Origin: a virus
IMG/VR virus record: IMGVR_UViG_3300005435_000023
Location: 1-55,201 of that record
Strand: one strand, 5' to 3'
Length of the DNA: 55,201 nucleotides
Numbering within the stretch: the first letter of the stretch is position 1; each line of letters opens with the position of its first letter. A model generated the notes under the pieces. The model did not search any database. It was not told the origin of the DNA and was given only the letters and a program-made list of their open reading frames with translations. Of the stretch, positions 16,949 through 26,339 are shown piece by piece. The position numbers and the translations under genes are program-made.

Positions 16949-18158
16949 CATCCTGCCCGCCCCCGCGTTCGCCCCGGCCCTCACCGTGCGCAGCCCCGCG
17001 CTGGACTCGCACCGGCTGCCGGTCGCCGCCCAGATCCGCCTCGCGGTCGGCGAGCACGCGATCGCGCAGCTCACGGTCCTGACCCCGGTCACCGCGGACC
17101 GCCAGGCGCTGGAGCAGTCAGTACCCTCCTCGATGATCATCGCGGACCGCACCCCGGTGCACTTCACCTACGCCTCCTCGCCCGCGGACTCCTACGACTT
17201 CTACGGGTATGTCGCGAGCCATCGGAAACTGAGCACCCAGGGCGTCTCGCGCATCGCCGGGATGGTGACCCTGCCGGTGCAGTACACCCTGACCGGGTCC
17301 TCGATGCCGATGCAGAACGCGGTGAGCCGCTCCTTCCTGAACACCACCGGCTCCGCGATCGCGCGCCAGATCGCCGCCGCGAACCAGCTGGCCGCCTACG
17401 TCACCCCCAGCCCCCGCATCTTCCCGGCCAAGACCCAGGCCGCCGTCTCGGACTTCTCCTTCCTCCAGGACCTCGCCGCCCAGGTGGGCTTCCAGTGCTG
17501 GGTGGACAACTCCCTGGTGTACTTCGTCGACCCGGCCGTCTCGATCGACCCCGCGGGTTTCTCCGCGCCGGTGCTGCGCCGCGACATGCAGCCCGGGGTG
17601 TGGGACACCCTGAGCGCGTTCGAGTCCACCGTGGGCGAGACCGACCCGAGCGGCTCGTATCTGACCTCGTACAGCGCCAACACCCTGCGCAGCTCCTCGG
17701 GGCAGCTGGCCACCGCCTCCGCCATCCCGACGCGCACCTCACCCGGCGCCAGCGCGCCGCCCGCGTTCGCCCGGGTGGTCAAGGGCTCCGTGGCCTCCTC
17801 CTACGCCGAGGCCCAGGACATCGCCAACGCGGCGATGTCCACCCAGCGCTACTGGGTCAGCGCCTGCGCGAGCTGCGACGGCGACACCCGCCTGCGCCCG
17901 GGACGCACCGTGCGCCTGGCCGGGCGCGCGCTGCCCGGCGCCGACCAGGGCCTGTGGCGCATCTGCCAGGCCACCCACCGCATCACCCTCGACCCGCTGC
18001 TCAAAGCCCACAACACCTACCACATCGACCTTGAGCTCGGCCGCGACCAGGAGGGCGCCCTGAACCTGACCAGCCCGCGCCCGGTGGCCCCGGCGCCCGG
18101 CGCGATGGTGCTCAGCGGCTCGGCGTGGCGGGCGGCGTTCTACGGCAGCGGCGCATGA
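16941..18158 (+). CDS. Baseplate hub protein (gpD/gp27-like)
   Basis: Encodes 405 aa. It has the pattern of late-control D/gp27-like hub proteins: an N-terminal beta domain (residues 1-110), a FYGYV strand followed by a helical insertion near 125-160, and the FLQDLAAQVGFQCWVDN segment near residue 175. The C-terminal domain carries GRTVRLAG. Hub trimers connect tube to spike. It directly precedes the spike gene. The TCAGTACC motif at 17118 uses TCA-GTA codons. Confidence 0.85.
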   Translation: MPSILPAPAFAPALTVRSPALDSHRLPVAAQIRLAVGEHAIAQLTVLTPVTADRQALEQSVPSSMIIADRTPVHFTYASSPADSYDFYGYVASHRKLSTQGVSRIAGMVTLPVQYTLTGSSMPMQNAVSRSFLNTTGSAIARQIAAANQLAAYVTPSPRIFPAKTQAAVSDFSFLQDLAAQVGFQCWVDNSLVYFVDPAVSIDPAGFSAPVLRRDMQPGVWDTLSAFESTVGETDPSGSYLTSYSANTLRSSSGQLATASAIPTRTSPGASAPPAFARVVKGSVASSYAEAQDIANAAMSTQRYWVSACASCDGDTRLRPGRTVRLAGRALPGADQGLWRICQATHRITLDPLLKAHNTYHIDLELGRDQEGALNLTSPRPVAPAPGAMVLSGSAWRAAFYGSGA

Positions 18159-18712
18159 GCGGCGAGATCTACGAGGCGCACGTCGCGGCCACCACCGACC
18201 CGCTCGGCCAGGGCCGCATCAAAGTCCTGATCCCGCAGGTCGCCGGGGGCGCCGTGTCCGCGTGGGCCGCGCCCACCGTGCGCACCCACGGCCCCGCCCC
18301 CATCCCCGGATCCACCGTGTGGGTCTCCCTGGACGTCGGCGACGCCTCAAAGCCCGTCTACCATGCGGGGCCCGTCTACAGCCCCTGGGCCGCCCCCGCC
18401 GCCGCGTGGCTCGCGGCCGGGTGGAGCGCGGGCACCGCTCAGTACCGGCTCGGGCCCGGCGGGCAGGTGCAGTGGCGCGGGGCGCTGGCCACCAGCAGCG
18501 TCGTGTTCGGCGCCAGCACCGCCGTACTCACCGGCGCCCTGCCCGTGCCCGCGGTGCCCGCGTACGCCGGGGTGGTGCTGCTGACCCCCACGCCGGTGCT
18601 GGACACGCTGCTGGCCGACACCTCGGGAAACCTGACCTGGGTCGGCGGCGCGGTGTCCTACACCGGCACCGCGCAACTGTTCCTCAATACACTCAGTTAC
18701 TCGACTTTGTGA
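18155..18712 (+). CDS. Baseplate spike protein with OB-fold (gp5/VgrG-like)
   Basis: Encodes 185 aa from ATG 18155. Residues 5-80 match the gp5/VgrG OB-fold: YEAHVAATTDPLGQGRIKVLIP, WAAPTVRTHGPAPIPGSTVWVSLD and KPVYHAGP. The rest is a short beta-rich tail rather than a lysozyme or long needle. The spike would close the hub and pierce the envelope. TCAGTACCG occurs at 18439, here read in a third codon phase (Gln-Tyr-Arg). Confidence 0.85.
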   Translation: MSGEIYEAHVAATTDPLGQGRIKVLIPQVAGGAVSAWAAPTVRTHGPAPIPGSTVWVSLDVGDASKPVYHAGPVYSPWAAPAAAWLAAGWSAGTAQYRLGPGGQVQWRGALATSSVVFGASTAVLTGALPVPAVPAYAGVVLLTPTPVLDTLLADTSGNLTWVGGAVSYTGTAQLFLNTLSYSTL

Positions 18713-18722
18713 GGAGGCTGTC

Positions 18723-19148
18723 ATGGCCCAGCCCGTCGCCGTGTCGCTGCCGTTCGCGATCGACCAGAGCGGCGCGGTCGGCGTCCAGCCCTCGGCCACC
18801 GCGCAGCTGCGCGACCGGGTCACCGCCCTGGCCTCCACCCAGCCCGGCCAGCGCGTGGCCGCCGTCGGCTTCGGGGTGGCGACCGCGCACCTGCTGTTCA
18901 CCTTCCGCGACCCCATGGCGGTCACGGAGATCGGGCACGACGTACAGCAGGCGATGACCGTGTACGAGCCGACCGCCGTGCTCAAAAGCATCACCCCGGT
19001 CATGGACGCCACCGGCACGGGCATCGCGGGCGTGATCGCGGACGCCGCGCGCAAGGACGACGCCCTGGCCCGGCCCAGCGCGCACACCACCGTGCGCGTC
19101 GGCGTCGGGGGCACCGTGACCGACTACGCCAGCACCACGCAGCCCTGA
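18723..19148 (+). CDS. Baseplate wedge protein (gp25/gpW-like)
   Basis: Encodes 141 aa behind a GAGGAGG site. It shows the gp25 signature: an N-terminal segment that becomes structured with hub proteins, QLRDRVTALASTQPGQRVAAVGFGV, then LLFTFRDPM with a helix and strand C-terminus (IMxVYEPxxxL-like TVYEPTAVL). gp25-like proteins initiate wedge assembly and sheath nucleation. The position before the J-like wedge gene is canonical. Confidence 0.9.
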   Translation: MAQPVAVSLPFAIDQSGAVGVQPSATAQLRDRVTALASTQPGQRVAAVGFGVATAHLLFTFRDPMAVTEIGHDVQQAMTVYEPTAVLKSITPVMDATGTGIAGVIADAARKDDALARPSAHTTVRVGVGGTVTDYASTTQP

Positions 19149-19157
19149 GCACCTTCT

Positions 19158-19163
19158 AGACTG
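19158..19163 (+). promoter_or_regulatory. Possible -10 box TAGACT
   Basis: TAGACT followed by GATG lies in the 79-bp gap before the J-like baseplate gene, one of the few real gaps in the tail module. No -35 element is recognisable. It resembles the boxes at 8531, 45321 and 48582. Confidence 0.25.
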
Positions 19164-19227
19164 ATGTAAGCACCACACCATTCGGAGCCTGCTCGTAACC
19201 GCATTTTGGGACGGGAGGCTCCGCCGC

Positions 19228-20730
19228 GTGGGCACGCCGCTGCCGAACGTCGTCGACTACATCAGCAAGGACTTCACCGGGTTCCAGCAGTCGCTCTTCG
19301 CGTATGCGGACCTTGCGATGCCCCAGTGGACGTCGCGGGACACCGGGGACTTCGGCGTCCTGTTCACGGACATGATCAGCTACGTGGGCGACATCCTGTC
19401 CTACTACCAGGACCGCATCGCCAACGAGGCCTTCCTGGCTACCGCCACCCAGCGCGCCAGCGTGCTGAACTTGGCCGCCCTGATCGGATACACCCCCTCG
19501 CCAGCCCTGCCCGCGACGGGCACGGTCACCCTGGTCTCGGACCCCGGCACGACCGGCTCCATCCTGCTGCCCGCCGCCACCCAGCTGATCACCGGCTACC
19601 AGGCCAGCGTGGACGGGAACATCACCTTCGAGCTGGACGCCGACACCACCGTCCCGGCCGCCGGGGGCAGCGTCACCGCGAACGTCACCCAGGGCAAGGA
19701 CCAGGGCCACTACGCCCTGACCGTCTCGATCGGCGTCGCGTCCGCGACCACCTACCAGGTGCTGGACCTGGGCACCAGCACGGGGGTGGCCGGGCAGTCC
19801 TTCGCGCTGCCGACCGCGCCGCTATTGCCCCCGACCCTGGTCGTGATCGTGCAGCTGCCCGGCGGCCCCGCGGTGTGGAGCGCGACCGACAGCCTGCTGG
19901 ACGCGGGCCCCACCGACACCGTCTACAGCGTGGCCACCGACGCCACCGGCGCGTCCACCATCGTCTTCGGCGACGGCGTCAACGGGATGGTCCCGCCGAG
20001 CGGGGTCGTTATCTCCGCGTCCTACCGCGTCGGCGGCGGCGCCTACGGCAACCTGGCCGCGGGCTCCATCACCGACCTGGCGCACGCGGTCACCGGGGTC
20101 ACCGTGCAGTCCTCCAGCCAGACCCTCGGCGGCGCCGACGCCGAGTCCCTTGACTCGATCCGCATCAACGCCCCGCGCGCGTGGCGCACCCAGAAACGCT
20201 GCGTCACCCTCGCCGACTACGCCGACGCCGCACTCTCGCTGTCCGCCGTGTCCAAGGCCTCCGCGATCAGCTCCGGCACCGGCGCGGTGACCGTGTACAT
20301 CCTGGCCGCCCAGCGCTCGGCCCCCACCACCGCCCTGATCACCCAGGTCCAGAACACCCTCGCGCCCCTGGTGGTGGCCGGGATGAGCGTGAGCGTGCAG
20401 GCGGGCACGGTGGTGAGCGTCAACATCGGCACCTCGGCGTCCCCGGTGCAGCTCTACGTGCAGCCCTCCTACAACCGCGCCGCCACCCTCGGCGCGGTGA
20501 CGGCCGCGCTCCAGGCGGTGTTCGCGCCGGACGCGGTCGACTTCGGCGAGCTGGTGCCGCTGTCCGCGATCTACGCCGCGGTCGACGCCGTACCCGGGGT
20601 GTCGCTGGTCAACATCCCCGTGTTCGCGCGCAGCGACCTGCCCCAGACCGGGACCTTCGACGCGTTCTTCCGCGCCTGGGAGTGCCCGGCCGCCGGAACC
20701 TTCACGATCAACGCCACGGGAGGCGTGTAA
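19228..20730 (+). CDS. Baseplate J-like wedge protein
   Basis: Encodes 500 aa from a GTG start. The N-terminus contains DFGVLFTDMISYVGDILSYYQDRIANEAFL, the conserved helix pair of J/gp6/gp47-type wedge proteins. ATQRASVLNLAALIGY follows, then beta domains with VYSVATDATGASTIVFGDGVNG and RINAPRAWRTQKRCVTLADYADAAL. The wedge links the hub to receptor-binding proteins and triggers contraction. Its stop overlaps the next start (TAATG). Confidence 0.94.
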   Translation: MGTPLPNVVDYISKDFTGFQQSLFAYADLAMPQWTSRDTGDFGVLFTDMISYVGDILSYYQDRIANEAFLATATQRASVLNLAALIGYTPSPALPATGTVTLVSDPGTTGSILLPAATQLITGYQASVDGNITFELDADTTVPAAGGSVTANVTQGKDQGHYALTVSIGVASATTYQVLDLGTSTGVAGQSFALPTAPLLPPTLVVIVQLPGGPAVWSATDSLLDAGPTDTVYSVATDATGASTIVFGDGVNGMVPPSGVVISASYRVGGGAYGNLAAGSITDLAHAVTGVTVQSSSQTLGGADAESLDSIRINAPRAWRTQKRCVTLADYADAALSLSAVSKASAISSGTGAVTVYILAAQRSAPTTALITQVQNTLAPLVVAGMSVSVQAGTVVSVNIGTSASPVQLYVQPSYNRAATLGAVTAALQAVFAPDAVDFGELVPLSAIYAAVDAVPGVSLVNIPVFARSDLPQTGTFDAFFRAWECPAAGTFTINATGGV

Positions 20731-21494
20731 TGGCGGTCTACCCGGGCGCGGTGCGCACCTACTCCACCAAACGCGACCAGATCACCACGGTCGACGCCAA
20801 CGACGTCAACGCCCTCCAGGACGAGCTGGGCGCCACCCAGCAGACCCTGGGCGTCAACCCCCACATCTACGCCCCCGTCGGCTCCTCCGCGGTGGTCTAC
20901 GCCAACGTCGGCGCGCGCCTGGACCACCACGACACCACCCTGCTCAGCCTTCAGACCCAGATCAGCAACCTGGTCACCGCGTCCGCGAACGGCTGGAACA
21001 CCCCGGTCTTGAGCCTGAGCCAGGGCGGGGTGACCCCCAACCGGCTCACGCTGCCCGGCCCGGCGAACTTCGGGCTGATCAACTGGACCAGCGTCCCGGT
21101 GCAGGACCCGTTCCGGATGTGGTCCGGCGGCTCGCACATCACCAGCGTGCTCGGCGGCTGGTACCACATCGACGTCGGCTTCTCCGCGGCGGTCGACGAG
21201 GTCGCCCTGTCCTCCGCGCAGAACGTCCTGAACGCCTCCGCGCTGCTGCCGGTGCCGATCGCGTTCCAGGACGTCATCGTGCGCTTCCACGTCAACGGCT
21301 CCCTGGTCAAGCAGCACGCCTCGCACATCCCGTATCAGCCGGTGTACCTGGCCACCCACCTGCCCACCGTGTCCTACGACGGGCCGCTGCACCAGGGCGA
21401 CGTCCTCACGGTGCAGATCGGGCAGTACAACGGCACGTGCAGCGGCGTCGCGACGCTCACGGCCACCTACGTGCGCCCGGTGCCGGGGATCTGA
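20730..21494 (+). CDS. Tail fibre / baseplate-attached protein
   Basis: Encodes 254 aa. Residues 1-100 are a helical or coiled N-terminal adapter (VDANDVNALQDELGATQQTL, LDHHDTTLLSLQTQISNLVT). Residues 110-254 form a beta-sandwich resembling C1q/TNF-like trimeric fibre tips (GWYHIDVGFSA, VIVRFHVNGSLV, VLTVQIGQYNGTC). The organisation suggests a short trimeric fibre fixed to the baseplate. The C1q-like fold is my inference from strand pattern. Confidence 0.72.
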   Translation: MAVYPGAVRTYSTKRDQITTVDANDVNALQDELGATQQTLGVNPHIYAPVGSSAVVYANVGARLDHHDTTLLSLQTQISNLVTASANGWNTPVLSLSQGGVTPNRLTLPGPANFGLINWTSVPVQDPFRMWSGGSHITSVLGGWYHIDVGFSAAVDEVALSSAQNVLNASALLPVPIAFQDVIVRFHVNGSLVKQHASHIPYQPVYLATHLPTVSYDGPLHQGDVLTVQIGQYNGTCSGVATLTATYVRPVPGI

Positions 21495-21495
21495 C

Positions 21496-23136
21496 GTGGC
21501 CACCTACGGCATCGACGTCTACGGCAAGACCCTCTACGGCGCGCCCCAGGACCTGGACTACCACGTCACCAACCTGACCGCCGTCCAGAGCGACTACGGG
21601 CGCATCACCCTGTCCTGGGACACCCCGCCCCTGGCCGACTGGACACAGCTCACCCTCGTGCGCTCCGGCTACGGCTACCCCGTCGCGATCACCGACGGCG
21701 TACAGCTGGCCAGCTTCCCCGTCAGCACGCTGCGCAGCGACTACGCCGACACCGACTTGCCGCCCGGCTACTGGTACTACACGTTCTTCCTCGCCACACC
21801 CTTCCCGGCGTGGTCGGCGGCGCTGACCTACGGCACCGGGGACCGGGTCGCGCACGGCGGATCGGTGTGGTCCTGCCTGGTGCCCTACACCCTGAACGTG
21901 ACCCCCGGCACGGATTCCACCGTGTGGTCCGTCAGCTTCGAGACCACCCTCTACCGCGCCGCCGGATCCGTCGCGTGCCTCAGTGTGCGCGACTACGGCT
22001 ACACCGCGCTGCTCGAATCCCTGGTGCCCGCGCCCTACAAGGCTCTGCCGGGCACCAGCACCGACGTCTCCGACCCCAACGCGGATCTGACCGCTTTTCT
22101 GTCCATCCTCGGATTCGGTTTCGCGCAGATGCACACCGAGCTCGACGACCTGCTCGAAGTCGACGCGATCCTCACCACCCGCCAGGACCGGCTCTACGAG
22201 CTGGGCCAGGGCCTGGGCATCAACCCCGAGCTCGCGTCCTCCGCGCGCTACCAGCGCCTGCGCACCCAGCGCGCCGCCCGCCTGAACCAGGAGAAGGGCA
22301 CCGCCGCGGGCCTGGCCGACAGCGTGCACGCCGCCACGGGCCTCAAGGCCACGGTGGCGACCGGGGTGAACGAGGTGCTCACCCAGGACCAGTCCGCGTT
22401 CTACTCCCCGCCGCCCACACCGTGGAACCCCGCCGGGGCGTACAAACCCGGCGACGAAGTGATCTACCTGGGCGTGCGCTACACCTGCGTGTCCTCCGTG
22501 AGCACCGTCAACACCGGCAACTACGTCGCCGACGCGGTGACCGGCGCACCCAACGCCCTGAGCGTGGTGACGGTGTCCAGCGTCTCGTATGTGAAGGAGA
22601 CCAACGCCGCGGGGCCCACCACCGTGGTCAGCGTCCCGTTCACGGTCCTGGGCAACGGCTCGGTCACCGCGGTCCTGGTGCTGGGCACCGGCGCGGACAG
22701 CGGCATCTTGACCGCCGCGATCGACGGCGCCGCGGTGCAGGTGGGCAAGCTCAACCTGCTGCGCGGACAGACCCAGCCCACCACCTACCAGGCGTCCTAC
22801 GACCTGTACAAGGCGTCCAACGGCTCGGTCACCCTGGGCACCACGCCGGTGGCGCTGATCGCGGGCGCGCACACCCTGACCCTGAGCGTCGCCTCCAAGA
22901 ACGCCTCCGCCTCCGCGTACGACCTGCTGTTCTCCACCATCACCTTCAACGAGAACCCCTTGATCTACGCGCCCGGCAACCCGCCCACCGGCGCGAGCAC
23001 GTCCGCGGCGCAGTGGTCCTCCTCCCAGGCGTACACCGACTCGGTCACCTACCTCAACCCGGTCACCGGCGGCATGGGCACCTGGAGCGCGGTCGGCGTC
23101 AGCACCACCCTGGCCACCGGATACCTGGGGGCCTGA
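21496..23136 (+). CDS. Tail protein (gpI-like) with carbohydrate-binding insert
   Basis: Encodes 546 aa from GTG. Residues about 20-110 look like a fibronectin III type module (GRITLSWDTPP). Residues 110-145 contain a CBM5/12-like strip (YGTGDRVAHGGSVWSCLVP). Residues about 170-300 resemble gpI-like baseplate proteins (ADLTAFLSILGFGFAQMHTE, YELGQGLGINPELASS). A second CBM5/12-like strip occurs near 315-335 (GAYKPGDEVIYLGVRYTCV), followed by a jelly-roll-like region. It would link the baseplate to surface glycan binding. Confidence 0.75.
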   Translation: MATYGIDVYGKTLYGAPQDLDYHVTNLTAVQSDYGRITLSWDTPPLADWTQLTLVRSGYGYPVAITDGVQLASFPVSTLRSDYADTDLPPGYWYYTFFLATPFPAWSAALTYGTGDRVAHGGSVWSCLVPYTLNVTPGTDSTVWSVSFETTLYRAAGSVACLSVRDYGYTALLESLVPAPYKALPGTSTDVSDPNADLTAFLSILGFGFAQMHTELDDLLEVDAILTTRQDRLYELGQGLGINPELASSARYQRLRTQRAARLNQEKGTAAGLADSVHAATGLKATVATGVNEVLTQDQSAFYSPPPTPWNPAGAYKPGDEVIYLGVRYTCVSSVSTVNTGNYVADAVTGAPNALSVVTVSSVSYVKETNAAGPTTVVSVPFTVLGNGSVTAVLVLGTGADSGILTAAIDGAAVQVGKLNLLRGQTQPTTYQASYDLYKASNGSVTLGTTPVALIAGAHTLTLSVASKNASASAYDLLFSTITFNENPLIYAPGNPPTGASTSAAQWSSSQAYTDSVTYLNPVTGGMGTWSAVGVSTTLATGYLGA

Positions 23137-23138
23137 GC

Positions 23139-24230
23139 ATGACCACCGTTCCGATCGCGAACCAGATCTGGCTGATCGCCACCCCCACCACCAGCGGCGT
23201 CGCGGCCCTCTCCAGCGCCGAATACCCGCTGATCACCTCCTGGAGCTCGGCCACCGCATACTCCGCGGGGGCGATCGTGACCGGTACGGACACCCGCCAG
23301 TACCAGGCGCTGCTCGCCAACACCAACGTCTCCCCGCCCGCGCCGGGCACCTGGGCGTTCAGTGCGTATACGAGCCCGGACAAGGGGCTGGTCGCGGCCA
23401 GCGCCATCCCGCTGCCCTACATCCCGGCGTGGGACGCCTCCACGGTGTTCGCGCCCGGCGCGGTGGTGAACTACGGCCCCAACCAGTTCATCGCCCCCGC
23501 CGGATCCCAGGGCGCCGCACCGCCGCCGACCCCGGACAGCAACAGCGCGTGGGAGTTCTCCACCGGCGCGGGGTTCACCGGGCAGCTGGCCAGCTTCTAC
23601 GTCGCCGGAAGCCCGTACGCCGCCACCGTGTACGCGGGCATCGAATGGTACGACGCGGGCGGCAGCCTGATCGCGGTGCCCGGCGGGATGACCCCCGGCG
23701 GCGCGGTGGTCGCACTGCCCTGCTATCAGCGCCTGGCCGCGCCGATCCCGGAGATGAACGCGAGCAGCGGCAACACCCTCGGACTTACCTGGACGGCGAA
23801 CCCGGTCGGGTACTGGCAGATCACCGGCGGGGTGCTGGTGAAGAACCCCTCCTGGTCCGGCGCCCAGAAAATCAAACTCCTCTACGTCGCCGACACCCGC
23901 GCGGACTGCTGCGTCGGGCAGACCGCCCAGTCGGACGTGACCAACCCCTCGGTCGAGGACAACGGCATCCTGTTCCGGCTCTCGGATGCCAGCAATTACT
24001 GGATGTGCTCACGCTCCAAGGTGCAGAAGATGACCGCCGGGGTCCTGTCCACCGCGGCCACCTACACCCGGCTGCCGACCGGCAGCCGCTATTACGTGCA
24101 GGCGGTCGGCTCGACCATCCGCGTATACGCCTACCCCGGCTCCTCGGGTGCGCCGACGCTGGTGACCACCGTTAGCGACTCGTTCAACTCCACCGCCGTG
24201 CGCCACGGCATTTACGACCAGGTGTTCTGA
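23139..24230 (+). CDS. Putative receptor-binding tail protein
   Basis: Encodes 363 aa from ATG 23139; a longer in-frame open stretch reaching back to 21810 is only a shadow across the previous gene. It has two CBM5/12-like WxxxxxYxxGxxV strips (SWSSATAYSAGAIVTGTDTRQ and the AWDASTVFAPGAVVNYGPNQF region). A C-terminal lectin-like beta-sandwich follows (ILFRLSDASNYWMCSR, YYVQAVGSTIRVYAYPG), typical of glycan-binding domains. Host-surface adhesion is inferred. Confidence 0.72.
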   Translation: MTTVPIANQIWLIATPTTSGVAALSSAEYPLITSWSSATAYSAGAIVTGTDTRQYQALLANTNVSPPAPGTWAFSAYTSPDKGLVAASAIPLPYIPAWDASTVFAPGAVVNYGPNQFIAPAGSQGAAPPPTPDSNSAWEFSTGAGFTGQLASFYVAGSPYAATVYAGIEWYDAGGSLIAVPGGMTPGGAVVALPCYQRLAAPIPEMNASSGNTLGLTWTANPVGYWQITGGVLVKNPSWSGAQKIKLLYVADTRADCCVGQTAQSDVTNPSVEDNGILFRLSDASNYWMCSRSKVQKMTAGVLSTAATYTRLPTGSRYYVQAVGSTIRVYAYPGSSGAPTLVTTVSDSFNSTAVRHGIYDQVF

Positions 24231-24231
24231 C

Positions 24232-25881
24232 ATGCCCACGATCGCGGACACCGCCTCCGGCGCCTCGCACAGCACCGGCAACGCCGCCACCCCCCTGCTG
24301 CGCGTGCCCGGCGCGCTGTCCGCGCGGGGGCTGAGCCAGTCCTCCGGGTCCGCCGCCGACACGATCGTGCTGCCGGTCGGCGCGATCAACGACTTCGGGA
24401 TCTGGGACGCGACCGCGGTCGACCCCGCCGTCAGCTGCCTGCTCGCGCTGGGCACCGGCGCCCCCAACTCGCGCGCCTACGCCGCCGCGACCGCCCCGAT
24501 CACCTACACCACCGCCCTGGGGACCTTGTGGAACGGGGCCGTGAACGCCGCGATCCGCGCCACCTGGACCGCGCCGACCGCCGCCGCGATCACCGCCGCG
24601 CAGGTCGAGAGCATCAACCTCGGCAACCTGCTGTCCGCCGACGCCGCGGACTACCGCACCAAGCTGGTGTACTCGCGCGACGCGGTCTTCTCCGGCATGA
24701 CGATCTTCGACGCGACGGTCGACCGCAGCCAGGACCGCCCGCTGACCGGCGCCTGGTGCGGAAAGCTGACCAACAACGGCGGACTGCCGCAGTACTCGAT
24801 GAAGCCGAACCAGGCGGCGATGGCGACCTGCGCGCCGGGCCAGGAGATCACCGGGTCCGTGTACGTCGCCCTGCCGCGCGCCAACGCGCAGTGGACCGCC
24901 GGGATCCACTTCTACGACTCCAGCTTCAACATCATCGGCACCTGGAGCTACACCGCGTACGCCACCCACCCCGGCGGCTACGTCTACCAGCAGTCCACCG
25001 CCACCGCCACCGCCCCCTCCGGCACCGCGTACGTCGCGGTCGTACCGCACATCACCCCCGCCGCGATCGGCGACGGCGAGATCGCGTATGTCGACGTGCA
25101 CCGCATCACCTGCAACAACATCGCCGCACGCATCGCGCCCAGCGCGTTCCAACCGGCGCGCGAGCAGATCGTCACCGTCGCCGCCAACCGCGTCAACGAG
25201 GTCCTCAATCCCAGCTTCGACGTGGACACCTACGGCTGGTACCAGCAGGGCGGCGGGGCCGGGACCACCTATGGCGTGGACGCCGGGGTCGGGCGCACCC
25301 ACGTGGGCGCCGCGAAGATCGACGCGCACTACAGCGGCGGCTCCCTGGCGCCCGGCACCGGCACCCTGGGGCAGCCCACCTCCGGCACCGCGCAGCTGCG
25401 GCCCGGCGCGACCTACACCATGAGCGTGTACATCCTGCCCCAGGCGGGCAGCCCGGCGATCAACCTGTACGCCGCGATCGGCGGCAACAGCGCCGACATC
25501 GTGTTGGGAAACTCCACCGCCACCACGACCGTGATCGAGGGCGGCTGGTACCGGCTGTGGGTCACCTTCACCGTGCCGCTGTCGGCGTCCGGGGACGTGG
25601 GGGTCTGGATCTATGTCGCGCAGGCCGACTGGGACGCGCATGCGGCGAACGTGACCTGGTGGGTCGACGACGCGATGATCGAGCGCTCGCCTCTGCTCAA
25701 CCCCTACTTCGACGCCGCCGAACCCTCACCGGACTACCTGTGGGAAGCCGCCGCGTACCGCTCGCGCTCGCACTACTACCGCGACTTCCGCGCCCTGCAA
25801 TACCGTCTAAACGGCCTTGTAAGCCAGGCGGTCCCCCTCGGGGTTCCGTACCAGATCATGTATGCACAACCCGATACGTAA
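24232..25881 (+). CDS. Minor tail protein with carbohydrate-binding modules
   Basis: Encodes 549 aa, starting 1 bp after the previous stop. Two regions show CBM4/9-like patterns: near 165-290 (GAWCGKLTNNGG, ITGSVYVALP) and near 320-490 (NEVLNPSFDVDTYGWYQQG, GATYTMSVYILPQ, GWYRLWVTFTVPL, WWVDDAMIERSP). These modules are common in tail-tip proteins that recognise cell-wall glycans. It is the last gene of the tail module, 33 bp before the holin-like gene. Confidence 0.8.
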   Translation: MPTIADTASGASHSTGNAATPLLRVPGALSARGLSQSSGSAADTIVLPVGAINDFGIWDATAVDPAVSCLLALGTGAPNSRAYAAATAPITYTTALGTLWNGAVNAAIRATWTAPTAAAITAAQVESINLGNLLSADAADYRTKLVYSRDAVFSGMTIFDATVDRSQDRPLTGAWCGKLTNNGGLPQYSMKPNQAAMATCAPGQEITGSVYVALPRANAQWTAGIHFYDSSFNIIGTWSYTAYATHPGGYVYQQSTATATAPSGTAYVAVVPHITPAAIGDGEIAYVDVHRITCNNIAARIAPSAFQPAREQIVTVAANRVNEVLNPSFDVDTYGWYQQGGGAGTTYGVDAGVGRTHVGAAKIDAHYSGGSLAPGTGTLGQPTSGTAQLRPGATYTMSVYILPQAGSPAINLYAAIGGNSADIVLGNSTATTTVIEGGWYRLWVTFTVPLSASGDVGVWIYVAQADWDAHAANVTWWVDDAMIERSPLLNPYFDAAEPSPDYLWEAAAYRSRSHYYRDFRALQYRLNGLVSQAVPLGVPYQIMYAQPDT

Positions 25882-25914
25882 ATAGCTCGTGGCAGTGATC
25901 TTCGGAGACCGCAC

Positions 25915-26271
25915 ATGGATCGCTTGTCGCTTCTGTCCCTGCTGGTCGGCAGCGTGCTGCCGCTGCTGGTGGCCGCCGTCTCCAAGGGCTCCTGGCCCGA
26001 GGGCGTCAAGGCGCTGCTGCTCGCCCTGTTCTCCGCGGCGACCGGCGTCGGCTCCGCGCTGGAGAACCCCGCCGGGGTGAGCTACCGCGACCTTGCGGCC
26101 AACGCCGCCCTCGCGTTCATCAGTGGCGCCGCGGTGGCCGCGGGCACCTGGAAGCCGACCGGCGCGCTGGCCAAGCTGGAGTCCGTGTTCGTCCACGACG
26201 TCGTCCCGATCGCCGAGAAGGGGATCGCAGGGCTCGAAGACACCGGCGTTGCGGCCCCTGTCAAGCCGTAG
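25915..26271 (+). CDS. Holin-like membrane protein
   Basis: Encodes 118 aa. Hydrophobic segments lie at residues 4-22 (LLSLLVGSVLPLLVAAV), 31-47 (VKALLLALFSAATGVGS) and about 60-78 (AANAALAFISGAAVAAG), with a polar C-terminal tail. This matches small phage membrane proteins with two or three transmembrane helices that act as holins. It sits at the end of the tail operon, but the endolysin is 21 kb away next to another candidate holin (47213), so the lysis role is uncertain. Confidence 0.65.
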   Translation: MDRLSLLSLLVGSVLPLLVAAVSKGSWPEGVKALLLALFSAATGVGSALENPAGVSYRDLAANAALAFISGAAVAAGTWKPTGALAKLESVFVHDVVPIAEKGIAGLEDTGVAAPVKP

Positions 26272-26339
26272 GCCGGAAAGATTCACCCGTTTGCACGTTC
26301 CCGCAGGTCAGAGCGTCGCAAGTGCTAACAATCAGGGGT

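Larger units (their letters stand above)
7689..18447 (+). repeat. Dispersed motif TCAGTACC(G/C), seven copies in tail genes
   Basis: Copies start at 7689, 10095, 11984, 14487, 15629, 17118 and 18439. All are on the plus strand and spaced about 1.1-2.5 kb apart. They fall in three codon phases (Ile-Ser-Thr or Phe-Ser-Thr; Ser-Val-Pro from TCA GTA CCN; Gln-Tyr-Arg), and the Ser-Val-Pro cases use codons that are rare here. No plus-strand copy lies outside this interval; two copies of the reverse complement GGTACTGA occur at about 27811 and 51212. Confidence 0.6.

Noticed and set aside
21810-24230. 806-aa open frame spanning two tail genes
   Set aside because: Only the part from ATG 23139 has plausible composition; the upstream part is an Arg-rich out-of-frame reading of the previous gene.
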